Origin: Talpa occidentalis | Taxonomy: Eukaryota; Chordata; Mammalia; Eulipotyphla; Talpidae | Direction: 5' to 3' | Assembly (NCBI RefSeq): GCF_014898055.3 | Contig: NW_023601543.1 | Span: 10,162,440-10,226,439 of the forward strand | Length of the DNA: 64,000 nt | The notes under the pieces: model-generated | The model's database searches: none | What the model saw: only the letters and a program-made list of their open reading frames with translations | What the model was told of the DNA's origin: nothing | Part shown: positions 45,771 to 57,894 of the stretch, in pieces | How positions within the stretch are numbered: position 1 is the stretch's first letter | How the letters are laid out: every line of letters starts with the position of its first letter | Position numbers and translations under genes: made by a program

Positions 45771-47149
45771 GCAAAGGGTTGTCTAAGCACCCTAAATGGC
45801 TTTTAATGGAAAAGGAAAATTTCCTCCTTTGGAAAAGCTTCTTGAACTGAGACCTCACTGTCAAGGAATAAGGTGTTGAGACCTAAACAGTGAGTCTCCA
45901 GATTCCTCCATTTGGTATAGCTGCCCCTCAACTTGCACTTCAGTTCTTCTCATAGCCACAGTTGCTCCTGATAGTCAGACACACCACTAATGCCATACTA
46001 AGTAGACTCCTAGTGTGAACTTGAAATTGTATTGTGCTTTGCCTTTGCTTTTACTATAAACAGAAGAATTACTATGTTTAAAATTTTAATAAATGACCGA
46101 TAAGTGATAAAAATATATAAGGGCTTATGCTCTTTGATCAACTTCTGATAATAGCTTGGACTTTGAATAGTATTCTCACTCATTAGGGAAAGCTTATTTT
46201 AATTTCTTCAAGGTGAATTTCATTCCTGTCCCCAGGTTACACTGTATTCATCCAGAGATTAGAAGAGTGACCTATACTTATTGGACTAGTAAATTACCTA
46301 TTTTCGCCAATTGTACTTCAGGTAAACTGCAGGATGTAGGATCAAGTAATCCTGACCTCTAGCTGAATGATTCAAACTACACACACACACATTTCTAACA
46401 TAAACGTTTCTCATTTTCTCTACAGTACCTCTGTAGGCAGAAAAAAAAATAGACCTTTAACACAGAAAGCCAGAATGATGTGGTAGAAAAACTATGAGTT
46501 TGGAGGCCAAACAGACCTATGTTTGAATATTACTTGCACCTCCTGTGAGCTGTGATCCTGAGAAAATTACTTCAGCTCCCTGGGCTATGGTATCCTCATT
46601 TATAAAATGGAAATAAGCACTCTGGGTGATACATAAGGACAAAAGCAAAAGCATCCCCAATCTGGAATTGCTTTCAGAGTGAGATTAGGAAGAATCATTA
46701 CAATGGCTGCCAGGCCATCAGAGAAGTAACACAAATAAGTGCAATTTGTAAATGTTTGAAGAAATTTGAGACCTAATCCTAAATAAGGTGATTTTTGATC
46801 TCAGGAAAGCACATTTAAGCTATAAGAAATATACATTATATGAAATCAAGTATAATCCTAACTGAATTGAAAATACAATATATAGTCTTAAAAAAAAACT
46901 GAAAAGGGAAATATATAAATCCTCATGGTCACAAAAAGATTTCCTTATGAAGGAAAGCTCCAAAGTTAATCTTTCAGTGACCCACCTCTAACACTGCTTA
47001 GGGCTAGGAGTTCCTGACCCGTGAGTAAACGCATTTGATCCCTGGGCAGGCACAGCGCCAGAGTGCCATGAATATCATCTTTTATTTTTTATTTTTACCT
47101 CCATTGCATCTTTCTCCATAGCATTTTTTGATCTTTCCTAGCAAACATT
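45771..47149. other. Unassigned DNA with a MIR relic at 46.48-46.64 kb
   Basis: Apart from the MIR listed separately and a short (CA)n at about 46380-46392, no feature can be supported. Confidence 0.4.
46475..46640 (+). repeat. MIR relic
   Basis: 'gatgtggtagaaaaactatg', 'ggaggccaaacagacctatg', 'cctgagaaaattacttcagc' and 'tcctcatttataaaatggaa' occur in MIR order. Confidence 0.75.
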
Positions 47150-47340
47150 TCTTTTTTTATTATTTTATTGAGGTAACATTGGTTCATAATACTTTATGTT
47201 ATTTCCGAGGTAGGAGATCATATCTCTTCATCTTTTAATCTTTTAATACCATATTTTCCCTTGCTCTGGGGCCCTATGCTCACCAGGAACTTTCTATCAT
47301 GTTCTATTTATATTTGCGTTCCCACATATCTTTATTAGAG
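47150..47340 (-). mobile_element. Old LINE-1 3' end
   Basis: 'ttattgaggtaacattggtt' and 'cataatactttatgttattt' are the complement of an L1M 3' terminus, comparable with 5075 and 56240. Short. Confidence 0.6.
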
Positions 47341-47509
47341 GCAAATGTGCTGACCAGGTAACAAGAGTGGTGTGGTCCTGTAGACATTTATTTTTCTCCA
47401 TATAAATTGATAAATTCTGATTTATACATAGGACCGTTAGGAGTTTGCTTAGTATGGATCTATTTTCCTTTGGTATACTCACAGAAGTAAAATTCTGAAG
47501 GAGATTTTA

Positions 47510-47780
47510 TTTTTTTTAAAGATTTATTTATTCATGCATACAAGAACCAGGGTATAGGCAGATGTGTGGGAGGGTGAGAGGATTCACCAGAGACAGAGTG
47601 GGGAACAGAACAGACAGGTCAAATGAAATACACTGCTGAGGGGAGCAGCAGGCGAGACAGGAGAGGTCTGCTGCGCCATGTGGGTAGCTCCACGGCCGGC
47701 TGGGATTGAACCCATACTGCAGAGGCTGTGGACAGCTTCACACGCTGCACTCAACCGCCTGCGCCACCAGGGAGGCCCTG
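47510..47780 (-). mobile_element. tRNA-derived SINE, B/C intermediate
   Basis: The tail has the C-type gcat word ('tcatgcatacaagaacca') but the head region is B-type ('ccggctgggattgaaccc', 'ctcaaccgcctgcgccac'). TSD aggagatttta at 47499-47509 and 47781-47791. Confidence 0.95.
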
Positions 47781-47839
47781 AGGAGATTTTAAAAGATTGA
47801 CCAAAACACAGTATTTCTGAGTGTGTAGGAAACAGCAGA

Positions 47840-48215
47840 TCTTCAGGCTAGTCACTTTTCTGGAAAAGAATTTTGGAATGTGTTACCAAAATACATAGAC
47901 CCTTTTACCCAAATAATCCTACTTCTAGGAATTTAACATTAGAATATAATCATAAAAGTAAAGAAGTAAGAGAACTCATTAAAGCATTGTCTGCAGTAGC
48001 TGAAAATTAGACATTTGGGTTGTCCTATCAATAATGCACTAAACAAGTCAACTATGGCCTGTATATAAAATGTCAGTGAAAAAGATATGCAGTCAATAAA
48101 AAAAGTGTGTTTTTATTTATTGACATGGACAGATGTCTATGACATACACATTAAGTGAATATAATACATGTAATAGGGAATAATTCCTTCAAATTTTACA
48201 CAGTAAACGTAGGTT
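47840..48215 (+). mobile_element. Old LINE-1 3' end
   Basis: 'acccaaataatcctacttct', 'aggaatttaacattagaata' and 'agcattgtctgcagtagctg' match the L1 ORF2 end, followed by an L1ME-like tail. Strongly diverged. Confidence 0.65.
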
Positions 48216-49508
48216 ACACTCCTATTGCCTGTATATTCTCCAGGAATGTCTATGGCAGGTCCAGTACATGTTAGGTAGCTTTTTCATCTAAATGCTTACA
48301 GATGATAAAAGGGAAGAAAAGGAAGTGAAGGGAATTTTTATACCAAACAGACATTGTAAATTTCCAATTCATAGCTATTCAGGCAATGACAGCAGGCTGA
48401 AAAAATAGGCCTTCCATTAATTTCTGCATTTAAAATCCTTTATAATTTAAAATACTTTTATTTCTAAAATGTCCCCAACACTGAAATGAGACTCACTATA
48501 CCAGCCAAAACAGAGAGCCAAGAAAGCTAGAATTTGGGGGGCAGAGTACCAGAAAGAAGAGATGTGTGGAGCTGTGCAGCGGGCACTCTCCTCAGAGCAT
48601 GGATCTGTGCGCACATGCTGTAACATCAGTTATAAATTTATTGTTGCCTCTCATCCTCAATTCATGCTTTTAATTTTTTTCACAAATAAACCAATCTCAA
48701 TAGATATTATACTGTATTTATATAGCACCTTCTTCAAGAACTGTAGATGCTTTCCAGACATGACCCTTAATTGATTGGCACAACAACAACCCTGTGAGGT
48801 AGGTATTACTCCCATTTTACAAGATAGGGAGACTTAAGTAGAGAGAGGTTAAGAGACTTGCCCAAGGTCACATAGTTAAATACACTGATGAGCCAGGACC
48901 TGAGCACCTAAGCATCCCAACTTTCAGTTAAATACTTCATGAGAGAATCTTTAATGAAAAGTATCTTTAAAGAAAGTATTAAGAGTAGTATGTTACGAAA
49001 ATGGTGTCTTTCTACTGCATTTCCATCAAGGAAAGAAAACGCCCCACGCTGATGGACAGAGGCATACAATCCACATGTTACACATTTCCTCACAACTTTG
49101 TGTCTTAGAGGTATAGGATCCCCCCTTCAGGTGTTACCACACCACGTCCACCACCAATTAATTCATGCTTTTGGACCTCTGTTAAAAATTATCTAGGCCC
49201 TTGAAATGTTTCCTTTGCAAGTTGGCACTGAATGAAGCCTTGTCAGTAGAGGGCGCTAGACAGACACTGCACAGGAAGGAGTTTGTCTCCTGGTTGAAGG
49301 GACCTCCTTCCACAGGCTCTGGTTCCTTCAGGGTGTGCAGCCTCTAAAGAATAGACCCATGTATCACAACAAAAGAGACAAAAAGACACTGTTAGCTGGC
49401 AGGCTGAGGGGCACCTTGGGACCCCCAAACTTGCAGACTCTGAAGGGGTTCTTTCTGCCATTCACCACATAAAGACAAAGCATGTTCTTAGTGTGAAAGA
49501 TCTCTAAC
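48216..49508. other. Unassigned DNA around a MIR
   Basis: Nothing else than the MIR at 48.70-48.91 kb can be named. No exon is supportable. Confidence 0.4.
48700..48905 (-). repeat. MIR relic
   Basis: 'accctgtgaggtaggtatta', 'ctcccattttacaagatagg', 'gagaggttaagagacttgcc' and 'caaggtcacatagttaaata' form the reverse MIR core. Confidence 0.85.
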
Positions 49509-49526
49509 AGAGCTTCAATATCTTTA

Positions 49527-49799
49527 TTTTTTATTTATTTTTTTAAAGATTTATTTATTTATACAAGCACTGGGTACAGTCAGAAGCACGGGAGGGGGAG
49601 AGAATTCACCAGAGCCAGAGCAGGGAACAGAACAGGCAGAAGGACCGAGGTACACTGCTGAGGGGAGCAGCGGGCGGCAGGACAGGTCTGCGCGCCATGT
49701 GGGACCCTCGCTGGTGGCCGGGGATCAAACCGGCGCTGCAGAGGCTGCGGGCAGCTTCTCAGCCCAGCACTCAACCGCTGCGCCACGGGGGGAGGCCCA
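49527..49799 (-). mobile_element. tRNA-derived SINE, A-type
   Basis: Full-length, tail side 'ttatacaagcactgggtaca', head 'aaccgctgcgccacgggggg'. TSD agagcttcaatatcttta (49509-49526) against agagctttaatatcttta (49800-49817), one mismatch. Confidence 0.97.
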
Positions 49800-49817
49800 A
49801 GAGCTTTAATATCTTTA

Positions 49818-50455
49818 ATAGAATGACAGTGCCTAGAGAGGGTAGAAGAGGATATAGTTGATGGTTCCCTGATGAAACACCCAAAGTTACCCCTCCCATC
49901 ATGGTTACCTGGTCAAGCAGAGTTGGCCTGAAGGGGGCTGCCGAGGCCCAAAAGGTTGCCACAAGTCTAAGCCACCTTCTAGAGGGGAACTACAGGGAAG
50001 AGGCAAGAGGGACCAGGCATGCCTGGGGGGGAAAGGACAACATCAAAGTACACATCAAGACAAAGGCTGGCATTCTCAGCCTCCGGGCGGGCCTGTTAGC
50101 CTGGTCTCTGCCCCTTTCAAGTGTCTCTTTCCAGGGCCCCCAAGTGTCCGGCGCAAGTCCAGGCCAAGAGGCAAGCGCGGCTTTTTTTTTTTCCACGTCT
50201 CTGCTCCACGTGCCTCCTCTACGTTTCCCTCAGTCACCCTTCTTCAAGGCCTTTTTGGCTTCCTTGGTCCTTTCCCAAGCCCTCCCCACTGTCTTTTCTA
50301 GCTTCTCCTCCCTGCCCAGCGACGCCTTCCTTGGGTGGGGCAGGGAACCTGGGCCCTCCCCTTTCTATGGACATCACGCTGTAGGATTACGCGGATCCAA
50401 AAACACTTACACTGCGTGATGCTAATCCGGAAAAGGTTATCTATACTATATGGTT
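49818..50455. other. GC-richer unassigned stretch
   Basis: A 172-codon plus-strand open frame (49901-50419) exists, but it is Ser/Pro/Phe-rich, crosses a T-run at about 50181-50191 and has no family features, so I leave it uncalled. Confidence 0.4.
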
Positions 50456-50459
50456 CCGT

Positions 50460-50666
50460 GTGCATAACATTATTGAAATAACATGATAGAAACAGAGATG
50501 AGATTAGTATTTGATTGGGGTAAGGGATGTGCACAAGGGGAAGGGTGGCTGTTGAAGGGCAGCACTAGGGAGTCTTGTGGTGATGGAATTCCATAGTTTA
50601 TTGATGGCTAGATACACAATTCTGCACAGGCGATACAATTGCAAAGTGTTTCTCATTCTCTCTCTG

Positions 50667-50705
<39 letters not shown>

Positions 50706-50905
50706 TATAAAACTAGTGACATCTGAAAAAAGCTCTGTGTACTGTCCCAATGTCAATTCCCTGGTCTTGGTATTACCCTGTAGTCATGCAAGACGTTGTC
50801 AGGGGTGAGCTGGGTAAAGAGTGCTAGGACCTCCCTGATCTTCACACTTGTAGCTTCCAGTGTATCTATAAATATTTCAAAAAATTTTAAAAAGTATTTA
50901 AAAAG
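50460..50905 (+). mobile_element. Old L1M-type 3' UTR with (CA)n
   Basis: 'cttgtggtgatggaattcca', 'tagatacacaattctgcaca', 'ctgggtaaagagtgctagga', 'cctccctgatcttcacactt' and a terminal 'ataaatatttcaaaaaattt' are L1M 3'-UTR words. A (CA)n microsatellite lies inside at about 50670-50699. Confidence 0.65.
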
Positions 50906-52080
50906 CTAATGCCTGATGATTTCACAAGGGTGTACATAGATTTAAATTGATCAGATGACACACTTTAAATATGTGTGATTTATTGTACTTCAATTATATT
51001 TCAATGAAGTTAGGGAAAAGGTAATGCCTTCATAATCGTAACTCCTTATGAAAACATCCTTGCTCTATCCCTGTGTCAGGTAAGACATAGAGGCAATATC
51101 AATCGACAATATCAATTGACACTGGGGGTCTAGTGATATCTGCTTATGTTACCCTACCCAAATGTGCAAAAACAATAAACAATTTTCCTCATAAAGCAAA
51201 AAGAAAAAACTGGAAAGGCAAAACCTTTCTGTGGAAGCGGTAGCTACTGCAAATAGCTTAAAGGACACATATGAATGCATTCTCTGGCAACACCAGACAC
51301 GGCCTCCGTTCCTTTTTATCTCCCTACTTGCAAAATGAAGACTCTTTACTGTAATTATAAGTAGTCTATTTTGAGAAGATTCATTTTAAAATAAGATTTA
51401 ATAAGATCATCTGAATAACCTTAGATGGGGATGATGCTATTCATTTTCCAAATAGTACTTATCCAAGAGTATCAGTTTTTTTCTTTCCAGAGTCTTAACA
51501 AAAGTCAAAGATTAAAGAGTGAAAGTTCAAGTAAGATTTTAAAAATCAGCAAAGAAAGTCTTTGTAATTTATTATACCTTTCCACTGCTAATGGTGGATG
51601 CTTCCAAAAATATGACCCAGAATGTGTCTAATTATGATTTATAGACCTCATTATATATTCCTCTTTAGATTGTGTAACCTCTGATCATTACAAATTCATT
51701 ATTGAAAATGGCCCTGGTACTGTTCTTGACTTTTTTAAAGTAGGTAGTCACAATCATTAAAAAGAAACTAACAGTATTATCAGGGTAAAACTTCAAATTA
51801 CATAAAAATAACATAGTTATTAATAATAACAGTTATTAATAAAAGTCTTTGCAAATTCTAACCTGAGACATTCAGATCAGTTCTTATCAAAAAGAAACTT
51901 AAACAAAATTATCCCCCCAACACTTCCCTGCCCACTCACAAATCATATGGTTATTAGGAGGAAAGAATTACAAGTACCTTTAAGAAAGTTTGAATATAAA
52001 ATGTCCTAGGTAGAAGATAAAATAAATGTAGTCTTCTGTAACATCTTAAATACTCATACTTAATACCAGTGCCCTACATT
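50906..52080. other. AT-rich stretch without recognised features
   Basis: About 1.2 kb without exon, named repeat or motif. Confidence 0.4.
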
Positions 52081-52095
52081 TACACCTGAAATTTT

Positions 52096-52359
52096 TTTTA
52101 AAGATTTATTTATTTATGCATGCAAGAACCAGGGTGTAGGCCAGGGGTGTGCAGGGTGAGAAGATTCAGCAGAGACAGAGTGGGGAGCAGGACAGGAAGA
52201 TCTACTAAAATACACTGCTGAGGGGAGCAGTGAGCAAGACAGGAGAGGTCTGCTGTGCCATGTGGGTAGCTCCCTGGCCGGGGATTGAACTGGTTCTGCA
52301 GTGGCTGCCAATAGCTTCAAAGTGCTGGGACTTAATCCCTTGCGCCACCTGGGAGGCCC
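52096..52359 (-). mobile_element. tRNA-derived SINE, C-type
   Basis: 'atgcatgcaagaaccagggt' at the tail side, head 'ccttgcgccacctgggaggc'. TSD tacacctgaaatttt (52081-52095) against tacccctgaaatttt (52360-52374). Confidence 0.95.
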
Positions 52360-52435
52360 TACCCCTGAAATTTTAATGAAAATCATACCTAGATTCATTT
52401 CTGTATATTTAATTAATGGAAATAAAGTGACATCA

Positions 52436-52614
52436 AGGCCTCCCTGGTGGCGCAAGGGGTTAAGTCTCAGCACTATGAAGCTATTGCATTAGATTTGTAG
52501 CCAGGGAGCTGACCCAACATGGCACAGCAGACTCGCCCGCTGCTCCCCTCAGCAGTGTATCTCAGTCAGTCCGTCTGTCCTGCTCCCCACTCTGTCTCTG
52601 GTGAATTCTCTCTC

Positions 52615-52684
<70 letters not shown>

Positions 52685-52803
52685 GCGCGCACACACACAT
52701 ATGCGCGCGCACACACACACACATATACTGGCACCCGGCACCTCTGGCCTGCACCCCAGCTCTTATATGCATAAATAAATTAAATAAATCTTTTTAAAAA
52801 ATA
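52436..52803 (+). mobile_element. tRNA-derived SINE, C-type, with internal microsatellite
   Basis: C-type copy with TSD aataaagtgacatca at 52421-52435 and 52804-52818. Between the 'gtctctggtgaattctctct' block and the 'cctctggcctgcaccccagc' block a compound (CT)n-(CA)n tract with CG interruptions (about 52608-52727) replaces the usual ~25 bp. Confidence 0.97.
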
Positions 52804-52818
52804 AATAAAGTGACATCA

Positions 52819-54266
52819 GAGAGAACTACAATCATTTTTTCTAAAGACTACATCATTTGTGATTCTCAAACGATTGATCCTATTTGATCAGGTAATAACT
52901 GTCCACTAGTAAATTGAGAACCCTCATCATTAAAAACCTTAGTATAAAACAACCTAGCCTATGTTTTAGAAATATGCTACAACTCCGCAAAGATATTTTT
53001 AAAGTTCTAAGTATAGTAAATTTATCATCTGCCTTTCTTAGACAGAAAAATAAAGCATGGCAACTTCCTAATTTGTTAACTATTTATTTCACATGGAAAG
53101 CTCTCTATTCTAACCACTTCTTCCTATTTACTTTTATTGCCTAATGCTCACATTTCTTAATATATCCGGGGTTTCATTCACTATCTTTAAAACCTTAAGG
53201 CACATTTTAACACAATGATATTGTGATACACACATGTATAACACTTCTAAGGTAAGGCAGAGTCCACTGAGACCACTTTGTTTACAAATAGCACTATGTA
53301 TGACTAGAAGTGACAAAAACAAACATTCATTAATAATATACAGTAAAATAAGGTAGCACTTGCAAAATACATAGTCAAGTAACTAAAAGGTAATTGGTCT
53401 ATTGCTCTCATCAATTTATAACTCTACAGCTATAAATTTATAACAGTACAGTTATAAATTTTATAACACATTTATAAATTTATAACACAGTACAGTTATA
53501 AATTTTTAACATGGTATAGCTATAAATTCATAACATTTCATTTATCTATCATCTTTGGGTTCTCTGAATACATAAATTTTTCAGAGATTTCAGCCGCTCT
53601 TAACCTCTTTTAATTATAAAGCCCTTTGAGAATATGATGAAAGCTAGGCCTCCGCTCCCCAGAAAACACATGTTCACCAAATTCTCTGTTCTGTTAAAAG
53701 GTTTCCCAGGGTCTCTGGAGTCCATGGAACTCAGGTTAAGAGCTTGAGATAATTAATGCTGTTGCAACAGGAACTTTTGTGCCACTTTGTTGTGGGAACA
53801 CAATGAGGGACACAACAGCTGTGGAGCAGGTTTGCAAGGCAAGACTCTGCTACTTGAGCAAAAGTTCTTGTGCCATTTACTGAAATCACACAGGCTAGTA
53901 AAAGCTGATCATGCGACGATGGTATGAGGAATAAAGTCCGGAGGTCGGGATTGGAATGGGGGACAAAGTTATATGAGGAACAGAGGAAGGGATATCGTGA
54001 GCATACATCAAGAGCCATTTGCATCAGCAACGTATTTGATGTTATCACAGGCAGAGTTATCCCGAGACCACCATGGAAATAGTCACGTAATCAGGTCAAC
54101 AGTGGCCTAGGCGTCCCCGGGCCTGCCTGGCGATACGGGCTATTCTCTGTAGGCAGTCAAGGAATGCTCTGCTGTGATTTGCAGATAGCAAATAAGTCAC
54201 AGTTGCCCATGAGTGGCCAGCTTATAGGAACCCACAAATGCTACCTGCAAAAGTGTTTTCTTGTAT
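52819..54266. other. AT-rich stretch; AT minisatellite at 53.4 kb
   Basis: Only the AT-rich tandem repeat listed separately is recognisable. The part 53.6-54.2 kb holds nothing I can name. Confidence 0.4.
53410..53545. repeat. AT-rich imperfect tandem repeat
   Basis: About five imperfect units of 19-25 bp built on ataaatttataac and cagtacagttataaat. The palindromic ttataaattataa core could form cruciforms. Confidence 0.8.
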
Positions 54267-54282
54267 TACTTTAATCATTTTT

Positions 54283-54305
54283 TAATGACTTTTTTTTTAA
54301 GATTT

Positions 54306-54336
<31 letters not shown>

Positions 54337-54572
54337 TACAAGCACTGGGTACAGTCAGAAGCGTGGGAGGGTGAGAGAATTCACCAGAGCTAGAGGGGAG
54401 AGCAGAGCAGGCAGACTTACAAAGCACACTGCTGAAGGGAGCAGCGGGCAGCAGGAGAGGTCTGCGCGCCATGTGGGACCCTCGCCCGGTGGCTGGGGAT
54501 CGAACCAGCACTGTGGAGGCTGTGGGCAGCTTCGCAGCCCAGCGCTCAACCGCTGCGCCACCGGGGAGGCCA
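54283..54572 (-). mobile_element. tRNA-derived SINE, A-type
   Basis: Long taaa-type tail (left), 'acaagcactgggtacagtca', head 'aaccgctgcgccaccgggga'. TSD tactttaatcattttt (54267-54282) against tacttcaaccattttt (54573-54588), two mismatches. Confidence 0.95.
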
Positions 54573-54588
54573 TACTTCAACCATTTTT

Positions 54589-55210
54589 AGAAGTCATTCT
54601 AAAATACACTTCACTCTCTGCTGTCTCACACAGGACCCGAGGGCCACAATTCAACCCTCCTTGATGACTCAGGGCCATTTTGAACATCAGTCATTGCACC
54701 TACTTTAACTCTGTGACATACTCGGGATCCAATGAGCTAAGAACAGCTATTTGCCCCCAAACTAAATGGCCACAGATGACTACCCACACCCCCGCTACTC
54801 ACACCCCCGCGGCCTTACCAAAGAACTTAAACTTGCTTGTAAAGATGTTATGCCTCATTCTTCTTGGCTGTCAGCTGACATTATACCTCCTCTGCATTTT
54901 ATCGTCCCCGCTGATCTGCTAGACAGCAAGCCCTCAACTTGTGGAATAAACAACCAGATTTGTTAAAACTATGCCCAAAAGACTGTCTGAGAGCATGAGT
55001 TAATGCATGAACATCATGATATATATCCTGGTTCTTCATGGGACATATTTGCTTCCTACCCTGGACTCAGCCGTGTGCCCAATAATTCACCAAATTGTAT
55101 TTTTTAAACCATAAAAACAGTAGAACTTGAGTCACTCCTTTACTCCGGACACTGCTTTTAAAAAATTCAACAGCTGCTATCAGTTCTACCATATGGTTAG
55201 ATTTAGTTTT
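54589..55210. other. Unassigned; possible LTR relic
   Basis: The stretch to about 54965 ends with 'gtggaataaacaaccagatt', reminiscent of an LTR polyadenylation region, but I cannot name a family or find LTR boundaries. Confidence 0.3.
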
Positions 55211-55225
55211 AAAGAAGAATATGTA

Positions 55226-55497
55226 GGGCCTCCCTGGTGACGCAAGGGGTTAAACACCACACTATGAAGCAAGCCACAGCCTCTGCAGCACAATTTCGAT
55301 CCCTGGCCAGCCAAGGAGCAACCCACATGGCACAGCAGACCTCTCCTGTCTCGCCCACTGCTCCCCTCAGCAGTGGTCTTCAGTCAATCTGCCTGCTCTG
55401 TTCCCCACTTAGTCTCTGGTGACTCCTCTCATCCCCCGCATCTCTGGTCTGTACCCCAGCTCTTGTATGCATAAATAAATAAACCTTTTTAAAAAAT
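55226..55497 (+). mobile_element. tRNA-derived SINE, C-type
   Basis: Head 'gggcctccctggtgacgcaa' (one change in box A), body complete, tail 'tatgcataaataaataaacc'. TSD aaagaagaatatgta (55211-55225) against aaagaagaggatgta (55498-55512). Confidence 0.95.
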
Positions 55498-55512
55498 AAA
55501 GAAGAGGATGTA

Positions 55513-55823
55513 GAAAATTATAAAGTTTGGGAACAAATATAAACAGTCTTACTATAACTCTGTAAAACAAGAAAATTATTTCTGCATGTAGTGACATCTA
55601 ATCATAAATTTAGTAATGACATACATTATTATGCTTTAAAGGTTTATGGACAAAGGTTTCTAAAAGGAAAGCAGAAAATTAAGGATAATAGAGAACCCAA
55701 ACTGACAAAGTGTATATCATTGGAACTATATTTAAAAATTCGTATTTGGAGATTACCATATTTATTTTTAATGTAATTGCTAAGGTGATACCCTGCTTTA
55801 GAGATGGTATCATATTCAGTGTG
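55513..55823. other. No gene recognised
   Basis: AT-rich spacer between two SINEs. Confidence 0.4.
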
Positions 55824-56108
55824 TTTTTTTAAAGATTTATTTCTTTATGCATACAAGAACTGGGGTATAGGCCAGAGGTGCCAGGTTGGGGGAGGGGGGC
55901 GGTGAGATGATTCACCAGAGACAGAGTGGCCAGCAGAAGAGGCAGAGCTACTGAAATACACTGCTGAGGGGAGCAGGGGGTGAGTCAGGAGAGGTCTGCT
56001 GTGCCATGTGGGTCAGCTCCCTGGCAGGCAGGAATCGAACCTGTGTTGCAGAGGCTGCAGACAGCTTCACAGTTCTGTGTTTAACCACTTATGCCACCAG
56101 GGAGGCTC
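55824..56108 (-). mobile_element. tRNA-derived SINE, C-type
   Basis: Tail side 'atgcatacaagaactggggt', a G-rich insertion near 55885-55903, head 'cttatgccaccagggaggct'. No clear TSD, consistent with an older copy. Confidence 0.92.
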
Positions 56109-56239
56109 TAAAAACTGCTTTAAAGAATAAGGCCTATTAAAATTACACATGTGTGGGTATGAATATGTATAGAAAAATCTAGAATATAGACTGAGATATA
56201 ACAGTAGTAATACTCTACCACGCATATTCCTGTGTCTGT

Positions 56240-56690
56240 AATAGAAAAAAAGAATTTTGTTATTGATGTATAATTGGTTTACAATACTATGTAAGTTTCA
56301 AGAGTATAATGTCATACCTCGATAAATGTTTATTCTACACCATACTTACTACCAAAATTCTGAAGCCATTCACCACTATCAGATTGATCCCCTGCACTTG
56401 TTCCTCGCATCCTTCTCCTCTGGTTTTGTTAGTTCATTCACTTTGTTTATTTATTTCCACACATGTGTGAAAATACCTGATCTTCTGTCTTTCTCTTTCT
56501 GACGTATTTCTGCTTAGTGTCATTACCTCCAGTTCAAGCACCTAAATGCCTGGATGTTGGAAGGAGGAAGTGAAGTGGCAGATACGTACGCACTCAGTGG
56601 CATACCACTCAGCTGTTGTTGTTTTTTAAAGATGAAATCTTGCCTTTTGCAACATGAATGGAAGTTGAGGTAATATTTTTAATAAAATTC
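56240..56690 (-). mobile_element. Old LINE-1 3' end with 5' inversion
   Basis: 56240-56555 is a minus-strand L1 3' UTR ('ttattgatgtataattggtt', 'tttctgacgtatttctgctt'). The following 56570-56690 reads forward as the ORF2 end ('taccactcagctgttg', 'gaaatcttgccttttgcaac', 'atgaatggaagttgagg'). This is the layout produced by twin priming for a minus-strand insertion. TSDs are no longer visible. Confidence 0.6.
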
Positions 56691-57033
56691 AAGGGGTGAA
56701 CCCTACCTAGTTAGGGAAGCTTGGAGTGCCCAACCTAAAAGTGAGGCTCACCAAAGGACAATAGGGTACAATCTCAAAATAAAATGTAGAAAAAACATGT
56801 AAGGCTGTAACAGCCCCAAAAGAAAAGAGTTTACAGACAAGAAATTTGAGATATTTGTTGTGGTTAAAGACTATGTATGTTTGCTGGGGAGCCTGCTGAA
56901 ATAAAGAACAAGGAGCCAGGCTAGGCAACACCAGTTAGAGAAAAGGAGAAAGTATACAATATTGTTAAATGCCATTGTGTCTGGCCAGATGTGGGCTCAG
57001 TGCATCACTATCACTATTTCTCGCAGGAAGAGG
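56691..57033. other. No gene recognised
   Basis: Unassigned DNA. Nothing can be supported. Confidence 0.4.
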
Positions 57034-57048
57034 CAAGTTGCAGGTTTT

Positions 57049-57311
57049 TTTTTTAAAGATTTATTTATTTTTATACAAGAGCTGGGGTACAGGCCAGAGA
57101 ATTTGGGGTGAGAAGATTCCCTAGAGACAGAGTGGGGAACAGAACAGGCAGACAGACGGAAAACACTGCTGAGGGGAGCAGCGGGCAAGACAGGAGAGGT
57201 CTGCCCCGCCATGTGGGTATCTCTGCAGCCGGCTGGGATTGAACCTGCGCTGTAGAGGCTGTGCACAGTTTCACAGCGCTGTGCTGAACCCACTGTGCCA
57301 CCAGGGAAGCC
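57049..57311 (-). mobile_element. tRNA-derived SINE, B-like
   Basis: Tail side 'ttatacaagagctggggtac', B-type core ('gcagccggctgggattgaac'), head 'cccactgtgccaccagggaa'. TSD caagttgcaggtttt (57034-57048) against caagctgcaggtttt (57312-57326). Confidence 0.95.
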
Positions 57312-57639
57312 CAAGCTGCAGGTTTTACGAGGTAACTTGCTGCACCCAGACAGGCCTTTTAAACCCGTAGAACTTTCTAATAGGCAAGTCTGAAGTGAAA
57401 GTGCACCGGGCCAGCCTCCAATTTGCAGTGCCTTTGGGTGACCTAACACTCCCCCATCCCATCAGCTTAGGAAACTAGGGGTCAGAAAACAATTCTTATT
57501 CATTAATAACTTTTGAATTGATTACTTAGAATAAATACTTTCCATCAGCTTACAGTGACACAAACAAGGTTACCAAGGAATGGATTCAAGAAATTTATTG
57601 GGGGTTGAGGGACACACGGAAGAGGAATTGGGCTGGAGC

Positions 57640-57750
57640 TCTCTGGCTAAGGATTAATAATAATGGCTTCGTCTACTGAAAGCTTATGATGTGGCAGGTA
57701 ATTCAGTGCTCATGTTATCTCATTTCTTTGTCACAACAATCTCAAAGGTA
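57640..57750 (-). repeat. Possible MIR relic
   Basis: 'tgatgtggcaggtaattcag', 'tgctcatgttatctcatttc' and 'caacaatctcaaaggtaaat' fit a reverse MIR end. Weak. Confidence 0.45.
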
Positions 57751-57894
57751 AATATTATTTTGGTGTTTGCGGAGACAGGACCCCAGAAGACCAGAAACGG
57801 ATTAACAAGGTAGAAGTGAGAGACCACAAGACAGAGGGGTGACAGAAGCGTCGGGCAGATGTATCTAAGAAAGACCACAGTGAGTATGTCCGTC

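Noticed and set aside
49901..50419. 172-codon plus-strand open frame
   Set aside because: It spans a T-run, is low-complexity Ser/Pro/Phe-rich and lacks splice or homology support.
54589..54965. Possible solo LTR
   Set aside because: An aataaa-like end is present, but I could find no matching family, TG...CA ends or TSD.
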